A stretch of DNA of 64,000 nt, from contig NC_000961.1 in assembly GCF_000011105.1 (NCBI RefSeq), forward strand, positions 423,940-487,939, read 5' to 3'. Within the stretch, counting starts at the first letter, position 1; each line of letters opens with the position of its first letter. Positions 1 to 8,368 of this stretch are shown in pieces. Source of the stretch: Pyrococcus horikoshii OT3 (GTDB taxonomy: Archaea > Methanobacteriota_B > Thermococci > Thermococcales > Thermococcaceae). The notes beneath the pieces are model-generated. The model was not told where the DNA came from. It saw only the letters and a program-made list of their open reading frames with translations, and ran no database searches. A program made the position numbers and the translations under genes.

Positions 1-866
<866 letters not shown>

Positions 867-875
867 GTGATGAAA

Positions 876-1064
876 ATGGATGAGATATATAGCAGGCTTA
901 AGGAGATGTTGAGGGTAGAGATATTGGATATAGAGTTCAAGGATGATAAGATAATAGTTTACGTCCCGAAGGATGAGGTCAGGCTAGCCGTTGGCTACGG
1001 AGGAGCAGTCGTTAAGTCAGCTGAACTAGTACTTGGCAAGAAAATAGAGGTTAGGGGTAGATGA
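876..1064 (+). CDS. Small KH-like RNA-binding protein
   Basis: This 62-residue protein has the single-KH pattern beta-alpha-alpha-beta with a glycine loop VGYGGAVV (GxxG-like) near residue 36. It looks like one KH domain of a NusA-type protein. GTG at 867 and ATG at 870 also open the frame, but GGTGA at 867-871 sits at the right distance to serve the ATG at 876, which I chose. It lies ten bases after nadM and is the last gene of that operon. A role in RNA binding follows from the fold; no target can be named. Confidence 0.7.
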   Translation: MDEIYSRLKEMLRVEILDIEFKDDKIIVYVPKDEVRLAVGYGGAVVKSAELVLGKKIEVRGR

Positions 1065-1669
1065 GAAAGCAGGAACTTGAAAACCTTTTTCTTCGTGCTA
1101 TTCTCTGATTTTATCCGTTCTGGTTAGTCGTGTAATGTCGTTATAACTGACCTTTTCAGTCTCCCGTCTTCATCATGGAACCTTTGGGGAACGGTAACTC
1201 CTCGCATCTTCAGGCATTCGGATCACATGTCAGAGACTGCTTCACTACTGACAAAACTATAAAAAATTTCGAAAAAAGTCAACAAATGTTTCGCTTGATT
1301 CTATCTATGGAACAGCCCCGCGCTTCTAAGACTTAACATAAGGAACTAATATGTAAATTTCCCACAGCAGAACTGGCCTTAAGAGCTCAAGAAACCCTTA
1401 AAGCTAGCTATTGACTTGGGAAAGACCATAGAACCCAGCCAAGCCACGACTTCTGACCTCCTTCCCGCTCTAAAGGACTGGGCTTTCAAAAGAAAAAGGT
1501 AATGACATTTACAAACTCCACAAAAACCACGGCTAACCAGAAACAGCTTGCAATCTCTTTTTTGCTATTTTATATGTGAAGTAAAAAATTTTCCTCTTCC
1601 TTTTCCTTCTTTTAGATTTCGATGGAAACGGTTTTAAGGAGGTTGCATTTAGAAAAGTCGGGTGAAACC
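1065..1669. other. Gene-poor intergenic stretch of about 600 bp
   Basis: No intact gene of plausible length is seen. Its middle part has many stops in all frames. Positions 1383-1502 look like the 3' end of an IS605-family element (listed separately). The last 60 bases before the carboxypeptidase are T-rich with a TATA-like stretch around 1569-1574 (TTTTATATG), a plausible promoter. Confidence 0.5.
1383..1502 (+). mobile_element. Probable relic of the right end of an IS200/IS605-family element
   Basis: Bases 1454-1483 contain CCTCCTTCCCGCTCT then AAAGGACTGGG. This resembles the imperfect hairpin at the right end of archaeal IS605-type elements, whose usual form is CCCGTCCTTTAGGACGGG. Mismatches in the stem suggest decay. 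A 39-codon frame runs through it and ends at 1502, as expected for the extreme 3' end of a tnpB-like gene, but no conserved transposase motif is left. No tnpA, left end or full tnpB is present. The call rests on recall of the hairpin, not on a comparison. Confidence 0.35.
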
Positions 1670-3169
1670 ATGGAGGAAGTTTTTAGAAATGATACAATTA
1701 AGGAGATCCTTCAAAAGTATAGGAGAATTTGGGCTCTAGGGCATGCTCAGAGCGTCCTAGGTTGGGATCTTGAAGTTAACATGCCTAAGGAGGGAATACT
1801 AGAGAGGTCAGTGGCCCAGGGAGAGCTCTCAGTCCTTTCCCAGGAACTGTTGCTAAAACCAGAGTTCGTTGAACTAGTTGAGAAGGCTAAAGGAATTGAA
1901 GACCTAAACGAATATGAAAGAGGAGTTGTTAGAGTCCTTGATAGGCAGATAAGGATAATGAAGTCCTTCCCGCCTGAATTCCTAAAGGAGGTGAGTGAAA
2001 CAACTTCAAAGGCTACAAAAGCTTGGGAGGAAGCCAAGGCTAAGGATGACTTCTCGAAGTTTGAGCCATGGCTGGATAAGATAATCAGCCTAGCAAAGAG
2101 GGCAGCGGAGTACCTAGGTTACGAAGAGGAGCCTTATGACGCTTTACTGGATCTTTACGAAGAGGGTCTTAGAACTAGGGATGTAGTTAAGATGTTTGAT
2201 GTTCTTGAGAAGGAGCTTAGACCTTTGCTCGAGAAGATACTAGAGGAAGATAAGGTCCCAAGGGAACACCCGCTAGAGAAGGAGAAATATGAAAGGGAGT
2301 GGATGGAGAAGGTCAACCTCTGGGTACTTGAGAAGTTCGGTTATCCTCTAGGCACCAGAGCAAGACTTGATGTTTCGGCTCATCCGTTTACAACGGAGTT
2401 TGGAATAAGGGATGTTAGAATAACAACCCGTTACGAGGGCTTTGATTTCAGGAGAGCTTTGTTAAGTACGATTCACGAGTTCGGTCATGCACTATATGAG
2501 CTTCAGCAGGATGAAAGGTTCATGTTCACTCCAATAGCTGGTGGAGTAAGCCTTGGAATTCATGAGAGCCAGTCCAGGTTCTGGGAGAACATAATAGGTA
2601 GAAGCAAAGAGTTCGTCGAGTTTATATACCCTGTACTCAAGGAAAACTTACCCTTCATGGAAAAGTACACCCAGGAGGATGTTTACCTCTACTTCAACAT
2701 GGTCAGGCCTGACTTCATAAGGACGGAAGCCGATGTAGTAACCTACAACTTCCACGTCCTCTTGAGGTTCAAGCTCGAGAGGATGATGGTAAGCGAGGAT
2801 GTCAAAGCTAAGGATCTCCCTGAGATGTGGAACGATGAGATGGAGAGGTTGCTGGGGATAAGGCCTAAAACCTATAGGGAGGGAATCCTTCAGGATATCC
2901 ACTGGGCCCACGGAAGCATAGGCTACTTCCCGACCTACAGCATAGGGACGATACTCTCAGCTCAACTGTACTATCACATAAAGAAGGATATCCCTGACTT
3001 TGAAGAAAAGGTTGCTAAAGGTGAGTTTGAACCGATAAAGTCCTGGCTCAGGGAAAAGATACACAGGTGGGGCAGCATCTATCCACCTAAGGAGCTACTA
3101 AAGAAAGCTATAGGTGAAGATGTAAACGCTGAATACTTCGTTAGGTGGATTAAGGAGAGGTATCTCTAG
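1670..3169 (+). CDS. Thermostable metallocarboxypeptidase, M32 (Taq) family
   Basis: This 499-residue zinc enzyme removes C-terminal amino acids from peptides in the cytoplasm. The HEFGH zinc motif has His269, Glu270 and His273. HESQSRFWEN carries the third ligand Glu299. These numbers agree with P. furiosus carboxypeptidase, also 499 residues. An in-frame ATG at 1622 would add 16 residues, but GGTGA at 1661-1665 points to the ATG at 1670, and the family starts with MEEVF. It is monocistronic, with a T-tract directly after the stop. Confidence 0.95.
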   Translation: MEEVFRNDTIKEILQKYRRIWALGHAQSVLGWDLEVNMPKEGILERSVAQGELSVLSQELLLKPEFVELVEKAKGIEDLNEYERGVVRVLDRQIRIMKSFPPEFLKEVSETTSKATKAWEEAKAKDDFSKFEPWLDKIISLAKRAAEYLGYEEEPYDALLDLYEEGLRTRDVVKMFDVLEKELRPLLEKILEEDKVPREHPLEKEKYEREWMEKVNLWVLEKFGYPLGTRARLDVSAHPFTTEFGIRDVRITTRYEGFDFRRALLSTIHEFGHALYELQQDERFMFTPIAGGVSLGIHESQSRFWENIIGRSKEFVEFIYPVLKENLPFMEKYTQEDVYLYFNMVRPDFIRTEADVVTYNFHVLLRFKLERMMVSEDVKAKDLPEMWNDEMERLLGIRPKTYREGILQDIHWAHGSIGYFPTYSIGTILSAQLYYHIKKDIPDFEEKVAKGEFEPIKSWLREKIHRWGSIYPPKELLKKAIGEDVNAEYFVRWIKERYL

Positions 3170-3185
3170 TTTTTTTATTATTTTT
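3170..3185 (+). terminator. T-tract terminator after the carboxypeptidase gene
   Basis: Thirteen T residues in sixteen bases follow the TAG stop directly. Archaeal RNA polymerase terminates at such tracts without a hairpin. The convergent gene ends about 85 bases downstream. Confidence 0.5.
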
Positions 3186-3268
3186 ATAACTACGCTAGAA
3201 ACTGCATTCTGGGTTTTCTGTTCTCGGGAAACTCTTCTCTCTCATTAGGAATTAGCACGTTAGACATC

Positions 3269-4810
3269 TTAAATCTCCCAGCTTTCTCCATTCTTCAGCA
3301 GAATAACCCTCTCTCCAAAAGCCCACTTAAACAGCTCGGGCTTTTCAGTATGTACTGGAATAACGTAATCTGGATCAATTTCGTCAATAACCTTTCTCAG
3401 TTCTTCTCTGGAGATGTGTCCGGAGGCGTGAAACCCTTTTTCAAAGATCGGCTTTCCATACTTATCCACCCTGAATCCATGAACTTCGAAGCCGAAATAC
3501 TGTAACCAGTTCCATAGTCTGAGAAAGCTGAAGACCTGTTCTTCACCAAAAGCCTCGCTAGAGGAGTAAATGTAAGTCCCACCATCAGGCATTATGTCAA
3601 GTAGGTGGGGCATGTCATAGAACGAGAAGCAGAGGATGTAGTTCTCTTGATTCTTTCTAATCTCAAATGGAGAAATATACTGCTCGGCATAATTTCCCCA
3701 GACAACGATGCTCTCCCATTTATCTTGAGTAGCTTTTAAGTTGCCATAAATTCTCAAGTCTTTAAGCCGATTAACATTATCCACCAACTGGAGAGCATGC
3801 AGAAAGTAAGCATCTTTTGCCGTAATTACTAATTCTCTTCCGGTATTCTCTGCAATCTTTTTGAAGATCTCAAGTCTCTCAAAATTTCTTGGAGAGAAAT
3901 CCGCTATTACAAGCCCTTTGGCTTCTTCAACAATCTTTAGGGCATTTTCATAAACTTCCTGTTCTGAAACATTTCCATGTTCATCCCTCCCAACCCTTGT
4001 CCCCTCGGTTATTAGTATGCTTGAGCTTTTGGCCGCTTTGATAAACTTTCTCGTTTCATCCCCTTTCCTACCATGTAGCCTGAAATCTCCAGTATAAGCT
4101 AAGCTAACGTCTCCTTCAATTATGTAGGCCGTGGCCCCATAGATTGAATGATCCACGTTGAAAGCCTTGACTTCAAAACCCAAATCTTCTTCCTCAAGAG
4201 TTTTTACTTCATTGGGAATGATCTTCTTAGCTTTTGGCGACTCTTGCCCAGGTCTGTAGAATAGGAACTCATGAAGGGACTGGACGTGTTCGGTGAGAAC
4301 AACTTTTCTCGAAGGATAATCTGCCTTTCTGTCGGCTTCTATGATGTAGCCTTCTGGATCTTTGATCTTTCTGACCTTGTAATAGGGAAGTTCAACTCCA
4401 AAGTGGTTACCTCCCGTGGAAGTGTCGTTGATGGCTTTGAGGATTGTAATTGTCATCGGGGAGCCTACGATTGAGATGTTTTCATCAAGCAGTGTTATGT
4501 TTCCAACATGATCTAGGTGAGCATGACTTATCAAAACTGCATTAACTTGGGGCCTTGGATATTGACCGACTTCTTGAGCAAGATCTTTTGGAATTAAGTC
4601 TCTTCGGTAAATGTTGAGTTTTGGGATTAGGTTGAGTTTCCATAGGTCGTAGATTCCTCTTGAAGTTCTTTCACCGAGGTATTCCTCATAATAAAGAGAA
4701 TATCTTGCAAAGTTCATCCCAAAGTCCAAGAAAAGCCCATTTTCGTTTTCCTCTATGTGAATCTTTGTCCCGCCAATGGTATCGGCCCCATCATAGATCG
4801 TTATTCTCAT
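3269..4810 (-). CDS. Beta-CASP family metallo-beta-lactamase-fold hydrolase
   Basis: This 513-residue protein has the metal-binding motif HAHLDH in its N-terminal third, a metal-bridging Asp in YTGDFRLHG, and beta-CASP elements: ITEGT, then GFHASGH, then DYVIPVHTE near the end. Proteins of this class are RNases (RNase J, CPSF73-like) or related nucleases, so an RNA-processing role in the cytoplasm is likely but the substrate is unknown. It differs from the usual archaeal RNase J in length and in having VHTE rather than THGE. The start is the ATG at 4810, served by GGAGGG a few bases upstream; a GTG three bases earlier is less likely. AT-rich sequence with a TATA-like element lies around 4842-4860. 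Confidence 0.8.
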   Translation of the reverse strand: MRITIYDGADTIGGTKIHIEENENGLFLDFGMNFARYSLYYEEYLGERTSRGIYDLWKLNLIPKLNIYRRDLIPKDLAQEVGQYPRPQVNAVLISHAHLDHVGNITLLDENISIVGSPMTITILKAINDTSTGGNHFGVELPYYKVRKIKDPEGYIIEADRKADYPSRKVVLTEHVQSLHEFLFYRPGQESPKAKKIIPNEVKTLEEEDLGFEVKAFNVDHSIYGATAYIIEGDVSLAYTGDFRLHGRKGDETRKFIKAAKSSSILITEGTRVGRDEHGNVSEQEVYENALKIVEEAKGLVIADFSPRNFERLEIFKKIAENTGRELVITAKDAYFLHALQLVDNVNRLKDLRIYGNLKATQDKWESIVVWGNYAEQYISPFEIRKNQENYILCFSFYDMPHLLDIMPDGGTYIYSSSEAFGEEQVFSFLRLWNWLQYFGFEVHGFRVDKYGKPIFEKGFHASGHISREELRKVIDEIDPDYVIPVHTEKPELFKWAFGERVILLKNGESWEI

Positions 4811-4865
4811 CACAGACCCTCCGTTTAGCAGTTTTCAGCTGTTTAATTATATTTATTATCTGTGG

Positions 4866-5485
4866 TCAATCAACTTCTATGGCCACGTCAATTCCTGTTC
4901 TTTCTTTGATTTTCTTGAGAAATTTCACAGTAGAATTCCCATCACTTGGCATTATTACACCAAAGCCGTTTCCTATTTCAATAACTCCAGCACTTTTGGG
5001 AAGCCTCTCCAAACGGTCAATCCTATACGGGATATGTAAGTTGCTAATGTTAATCCCTCTATGCAGGAGAAATATAACTACAGTTGGCAATAAGGTGCTC
5101 CACTTGAGCCTTGGAGGTTTTCCCCATCTTTTCCCACCAACAATCTCGAGCTTTCACCAACCCTCACGTACACGCTTAATGGACGCTTACCTTTCAAATC
5201 CACGTAAAGGAACTTATCAATTGTTGGAGCATTAAATGTACTTACTGGTATCCCATTAACCTCCAAGGTTTTTATTTTCCCTGGAGGTTCAGGTGATGAG
5301 GCTGAGCCTGTGTTGTTTTTTGTGTCTTTGAATCCCTCTCGGAGATTGACTATATTTTTGATTTTCTCTTTAGATAACCATGATAGTCTTTTGATGCTTT
5401 CCTCTAATGGAAGATGCTTTAGATCTATAACTATAAGAAGTCGATCTCTTAACTTCTTCTTTGGTTCGAATGCATTACTTCTCAA
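4866..5485 (-). pseudogene. Uncharacterised gene, apparently broken by a frameshift
   Basis: Two overlapping minus-strand frames tile this stretch: 5485 down to 5078, then 5090 down to 4866. The second frame is already open upstream of its nominal TTG start, and it reads sensibly through KPPRLKWSTLLPTVVIF if joined to the first near 5110-5130. One single-base shift would give a protein of about 206 residues. The first part contains VYVRVGESSRLLVG, loosely like the AlbA/Schlafen nucleic-acid domain. The last part contains GVIEIGNGFGVIMPSDG. I do not recognise the family. The only available start for the first part is TTG with no clear ribosome binding site. It could instead be two overlapping coupled genes. 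Confidence 0.45.
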
Positions 5486-5568
5486 GGAAACTGATCGTGA
5501 CTGAAAGCGCAGGTTTTGTGAGATTGAGCTTTCCGTTAGCTCCCTTCCGCTTTAATATTGAGTGTCAA

Positions 5569-5604
5569 CAAAAGTTTTTAATACAATTGTAGTTTATTTG
5601 TATT
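5569..5604 (+). promoter_or_regulatory. Promoter and probable operator of the RHH/PIN toxin-antitoxin pair
   Basis: A BRE/TATA-like stretch AAAAGTTTTTAATAC covers about 5570-5584. Overlapping its downstream edge are a perfect 10-bp palindrome TACAATTGTA (5582-5591) and an inverted repeat AATACAA (5580-5586) / TTGTATT (5598-5604). The site ends just before the antitoxin ATG at 5609. Ribbon-helix-helix antitoxins usually repress their own promoter through such repeats, so this is the likely operator. Confidence 0.5.
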
Positions 5605-5608
5605 GGTG

Positions 5609-5932
5609 ATGGCCGTGGAGAATGCCGTTGATTATCCCATTTCCGTAAGGCTTCCGAGTTACGTCGTGGAGAAAATCGACGAACTGGTGAAAAAGAGGAA
5701 GTTCAGGAGCCGCTCTGACTTTATCAAGTTCGCAGTCACTTTTGCGCTTGGTCAGATTATGATGGAGGAAGCCCGTGAGAGAGCTAAAAACGAGCCGGAA
5801 GAGCTTGAAAAAGAGAGAAAGGAAGCGTGGATGCGGCTTAGGGCTGGGGACTTCTCAAAGGAAGACGAGGAGACTCTCGAGCTCCTGAAGAAGGTTGATG
5901 CCAGGTACAAGAGGCTCGGTGGTCGATCGTGA
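5609..5932 (+). CDS. Ribbon-helix-helix (CopG/Arc-type) antitoxin
   Basis: This 107-residue protein begins with a ribbon YPISVRLPSYVVEKID and a helix-turn-helix pair KFRSRSDFIKFAV, the DNA-binding fold of VapB-type antitoxins. A charged helical C-terminal half would cover the toxin. The frame also opens at TTG 5603 and GTG 5606, but the ATG at 5609 gives the canonical N-terminus. The stop overlaps the toxin's GTG by four bases (GTGA), so the toxin is coupled to it. It probably neutralises the PIN nuclease encoded next and represses the operon. Confidence 0.85.
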   Translation: MAVENAVDYPISVRLPSYVVEKIDELVKKRKFRSRSDFIKFAVTFALGQIMMEEARERAKNEPEELEKERKEAWMRLRAGDFSKEDEETLELLKKVDARYKRLGGRS

Positions 5933-6369
5933 GGATCGTTATGGACACCAATGTCGTATTAGCTGGTTTGGTTAATCCAAACGGGCTGGCCGCTCTTTTG
6001 ATTTTGGCCCTTGATGGGGAAGTACTTGAGAATTACACCAGCGATGAGGGGCTTGAGGAGTTGATCCTGAAGATAGGTTTGCTGGCTGAAGAGGGTAAGC
6101 TGTCGTCGGAGTGGAAGAAGGTTCTCTCCCATTTCGTTGCCAATTCAAAGGTGGTTTCCCCGTCCAGGAAGTTTAACCTGTCGCGGGATCCTGATGACAA
6201 TAAGTGGCTGGAAATTGCCTATGAGGTTAAGGCGGCTTGCATTCTCACTTGGGATCAGGATCTCCTCGACCTTCGGGATGAGAACCGGGTTCTGAGGTTG
6301 GATGATCACTCGGTGGAGGTTCTCACGCCTTCGGAGTTTTACCATAGTGTTATTAAGGCGTTATGTTGA
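5929..6369 (+). CDS. PIN-domain toxin, COG1569-type
   Basis: This 146-residue protein shows the PIN pattern: VMDTNVVLAGL near the N-terminus with the first catalytic Asp, a conserved acidic residue in the SDEGLEELI segment, LSRDPDDNKWLEIA with the DPDD cluster, and ACILTWDQDLLDL with the last acidic residues. PIN toxins are Mg-dependent RNases that cleave tRNA or other RNA. It starts at GTG 5929, overlapping the antitoxin stop. All expected acidic positions are present, so it should be active. It is the only clearly intact gene pair in a stretch of broken genes. Confidence 0.88.
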   Translation: MRIVMDTNVVLAGLVNPNGLAALLILALDGEVLENYTSDEGLEELILKIGLLAEEGKLSSEWKKVLSHFVANSKVVSPSRKFNLSRDPDDNKWLEIAYEVKAACILTWDQDLLDLRDENRVLRLDDHSVEVLTPSEFYHSVIKALC

Positions 6370-6471
6370 GGTTTTCGCTCTTTTAGAGTGGCATGTTGGT
6401 TCTGGTTTTCAACTTTTTGATGTTCTTTTCTTGGATCCCCTCTCTCGCATAAGGCCCCATGCCCAAACTAA

Positions 6472-6720
6472 AAAAGAAGCTCCTTCAGAGGCCTTAACTC
6501 GTTGAACTCGGAACAATATCCCCACCGAGAAAGAACAAAAGCTGAAATCAGAACCATAACAAACATGCTTGAGGTTATAAAACATGAGTACGACGGAAAA
6601 CTACCTCGCTGAGAACTAAAACACTTCGTTCAAAGATTCTCCAAGAATTCAAGGTTCAAAGAGGTTTGGAGTGAGGATGCTGGAGCTTTACAGAAAATAC
6701 CGCGCTGGCTCGAAGAATGA
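6472..6720 (+). pseudogene. Remnant of an unidentified gene with an in-frame stop
   Basis: Reading from 6472, 46 codons run to a TGA at 6610-6612. The same frame then continues for 35 codons (from ELKHFVQRFSKNSRFKEVW to IPRWLEE) to a stop at 6718-6720. The residue composition on both sides is protein-like, with regular charged helices, so this is probably the C-terminal part of a decayed gene. I see no family signature. No start codon with a ribosome binding site is evident and the 5' part is gone. Confidence 0.4.
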
Positions 6721-6744
6721 GTAATATGTTGAAACCGGCACTAA

Positions 6745-7135
6745 CTACTCAGGAGCCTTCTGAGGAGAGAGTAACGGGAGTTTGAAGGTTCGTATTGCTG
6801 CACCCTCAAATGTAACTTCCAAAACTGATTTATTTTCTTTTTTGAGGATAAGGATATCACTACCCTTGGATCTCTTAAGAACTCTTTCGAGATCGTACCA
6901 GGGAATTTCAACGAGTTCTTTACCCTCAATGTTGTATTTTAAGAATAGTCCTCGTGGAATATAAATCTTCACAAAAGCAACTCTCTTCGCCTCTTTTATT
7001 TGTAGTGAAGCTCCTTGTTCTGCAACTTCAAGTATCACGACCTTTGAAGGTGTGATTCTCGCCTATTAAATTAACCGCTGCAACTAGCATATCCACAAGA
7101 GGCTTGCCGCTGCTTAATGCGAGCTCAAATGCCAT
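6745..7135 (-). pseudogene. Truncated, frameshifted PCNA (sliding clamp) gene
   Basis: From an ATG at 7135 with GGTGA upstream, the frame begins MAFELALSSGKPLVDMLVA, like the first PCNA helix. A one-base shift near 7040-7050 leads into a second frame. There, KYNIEGKELVEI, LERVLKRSKGSDILILKK and LEVTFEGAAIRTFKLPLL align with PCNA segments such as LKKILKRGKAKDTLILKK and LEITFEGTAKRTFRLPLI. The gene stops right after this point, so only about 120-130 of about 249 residues remain and the whole second clamp domain is missing. An active clamp cannot result. Pyrococcus has its real PCNA elsewhere; T. kodakarensis has two. This looks like the fossil of a second, probably element-borne copy. Confidence 0.75.
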
Positions 7136-7216
7136 GATTTCTCACCATATAGATGTTTGACTGGGAGTCAATAAATTTGTCCATTTTGGAATTTTCGTGA
7201 GTGGGTAGGCACACAT

Positions 7217-7653
7217 TTAAATTCCCGCTCTTCTTAGAATTTCCCTGCACTCTTCCTCCTTGATGTATCTTCCAGAGACAGCAATAAACCTCGGTGGCTT
7301 AACCGGCTTTGGATACTTCCTCACGTTCTTCAGCTTGAGAACCATCCAGGGCCTTGGCCTTCTCCCACGAGAGTGCCATTTCTCACGCTCCTTCTCATAC
7401 TCTCTGAGCTCCTTCGGAGTGAGGAAAAGTTCATCCCATATTTTCTGATGATCTCCTTCACGCTTGTAAACTGCTGAACGGCCTTAACTTCTGCCTCTCC
7501 AAGTCAAGCTTGATCTTCTCTGGAGGCGTAAAAGACGACCTTCATGCCTAGGATCCGCAGCCTTAAGGGCTTGACGAAAACCTGTCTTGTCTCCTTCAAG
7601 AATCCTATCAACTTTGGGACAGGGAACGTAACACCGACGACTTTCTCTTCCAT
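7217..7653 (-). pseudogene. DUF365/ASCH-like gene with a stop and a frameshift
   Basis: The frame starts MEEKVVGVTFPVPKLIGFLK at 7653. It runs to KVVFYASREDQA, then a TGA at 7504-7506 where the family has a Trp codon. It continues GEAEVKAVQQFTSVKEIIRKYG, and after a one-base shift near 7440 reads ELFLTPKELREYEKEREKW, RGRRPRPWMVLKLKNV and RFIAVSGRYIKEEE to a TAA at 7217. All parts of a family of about 145 residues are present in order, so decay is recent. DUF365 proteins carry an ASCH/PUA-like fold and are thought to bind RNA. An extra unrelated frame from 7762 overlaps the start (MSNLLLYATYLFGRSLRNV) and is not recognised. Confidence 0.7.
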
Positions 7654-7933
7654 GCTTTTCACTCTGAAATATGTGAATCTCTGCCTGGTAGATATCATCA
7701 GGTGTTACATTCCTCAATGACCTGCCAAATAAGTATGTAGCATATAAGAGAAGATTTGACATGAATATTAGCTCTTAAGCTGTAGGCAATTTTTGGTTTT
7801 GAAAAAATAATTATTGAATTGTTGAGAGGTATGTTTATTTTTGACTCTACCAATATTAACAACGAGAGTGGTGCATTGGCCCATTAGATCATGCAAATCT
7901 CAAAACGAGGTCCTAAAAGATCAAAAACCCTGA

Positions 7934-8116
7934 AACACAACCAACATAACGCTGAATTTAAACCTCAAGGTCGCAGAATACCTCGGAGAGATGGCCATCA
8001 AATATGGGTTGCCTCGAAATCACATCATTGAAATACCAATTCTTTCAGCGATGAATGAGAGTTATTCTCTATAGGTAAAAAGGAATAATGAAAGGCTTAA
8101 GGAGATGTTAAAATAG
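7934..8116 (+). pseudogene. Remnant of a small RHH-like gene with an in-frame stop
   Basis: The frame reads ITLNLNLKVAEYLGEMAIK then YGLPRNHIIEIPIL, and hits a TAG at 8072-8074. It resumes VKRNNERLKEMLK to a TAG at 8114-8116. A beta strand followed by two helices and a charged tail resembles small archaeal ribbon-helix-helix proteins. The start is lost behind a TGA at 7931. The gene is too short and damaged to be sure. Confidence 0.4.
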
Positions 8117-8368
8117 CCAGTTTACAATAGAGTTTTGAGAACTGAAACAGCACATTTCAGACTTGTGAGTTAGGTCTAGTACGTTGACATAAATTGTTTT
8201 TGTAAACGCTTTTAACACCGATGAAATTGCATCTGCAATATTACCTTCAATTCTACCTTCATTCCCAAGTTCAGAACGAAGAGTAGTATTTACCAGAAAA
8301 TCTTAAGTTTTTCATGAAATTGTTCAGTAGAGCAATGGGAGTAGTGTTTATGAAAATTATGGGGTTTT
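8117..8368. other. Non-coding stretch between decayed genes and tRNA-Gln
   Basis: No frame with gene-like composition is seen on either strand, and no repeat of the adjacent tRNA 3' end is found here or at the other edge of the decayed region. Confidence 0.4.

Noticed and set aside
1130..1180. Possible box C/D guide RNA on the minus strand: ATGATGA (complement of 1170-1176) followed by CTGA about 9 bases on.
   Set aside because: The guide interval is too short and no C' or second D box follows at the right distance.
4660..5235. 191-codon plus-strand frame.
   Set aside because: Antisense to the beta-CASP gene start and the broken gene, with no ribosome binding site and unlikely composition.
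6610..6612. In-frame TGA read as selenocysteine in the 6472-6720 remnant or in the DUF365-like gene (7504).
   Set aside because: Thermococcales lack the selenocysteine system, no SECIS-like hairpin was seen, and both genes have other damage or lack a start.
7484..7762. 92-codon minus-strand frame starting MSNLLLYATYLFG.
   Set aside because: Its second half runs in the wrong frame through the DUF365-like pseudogene; the first 40 codons might be another remnant but have no family.
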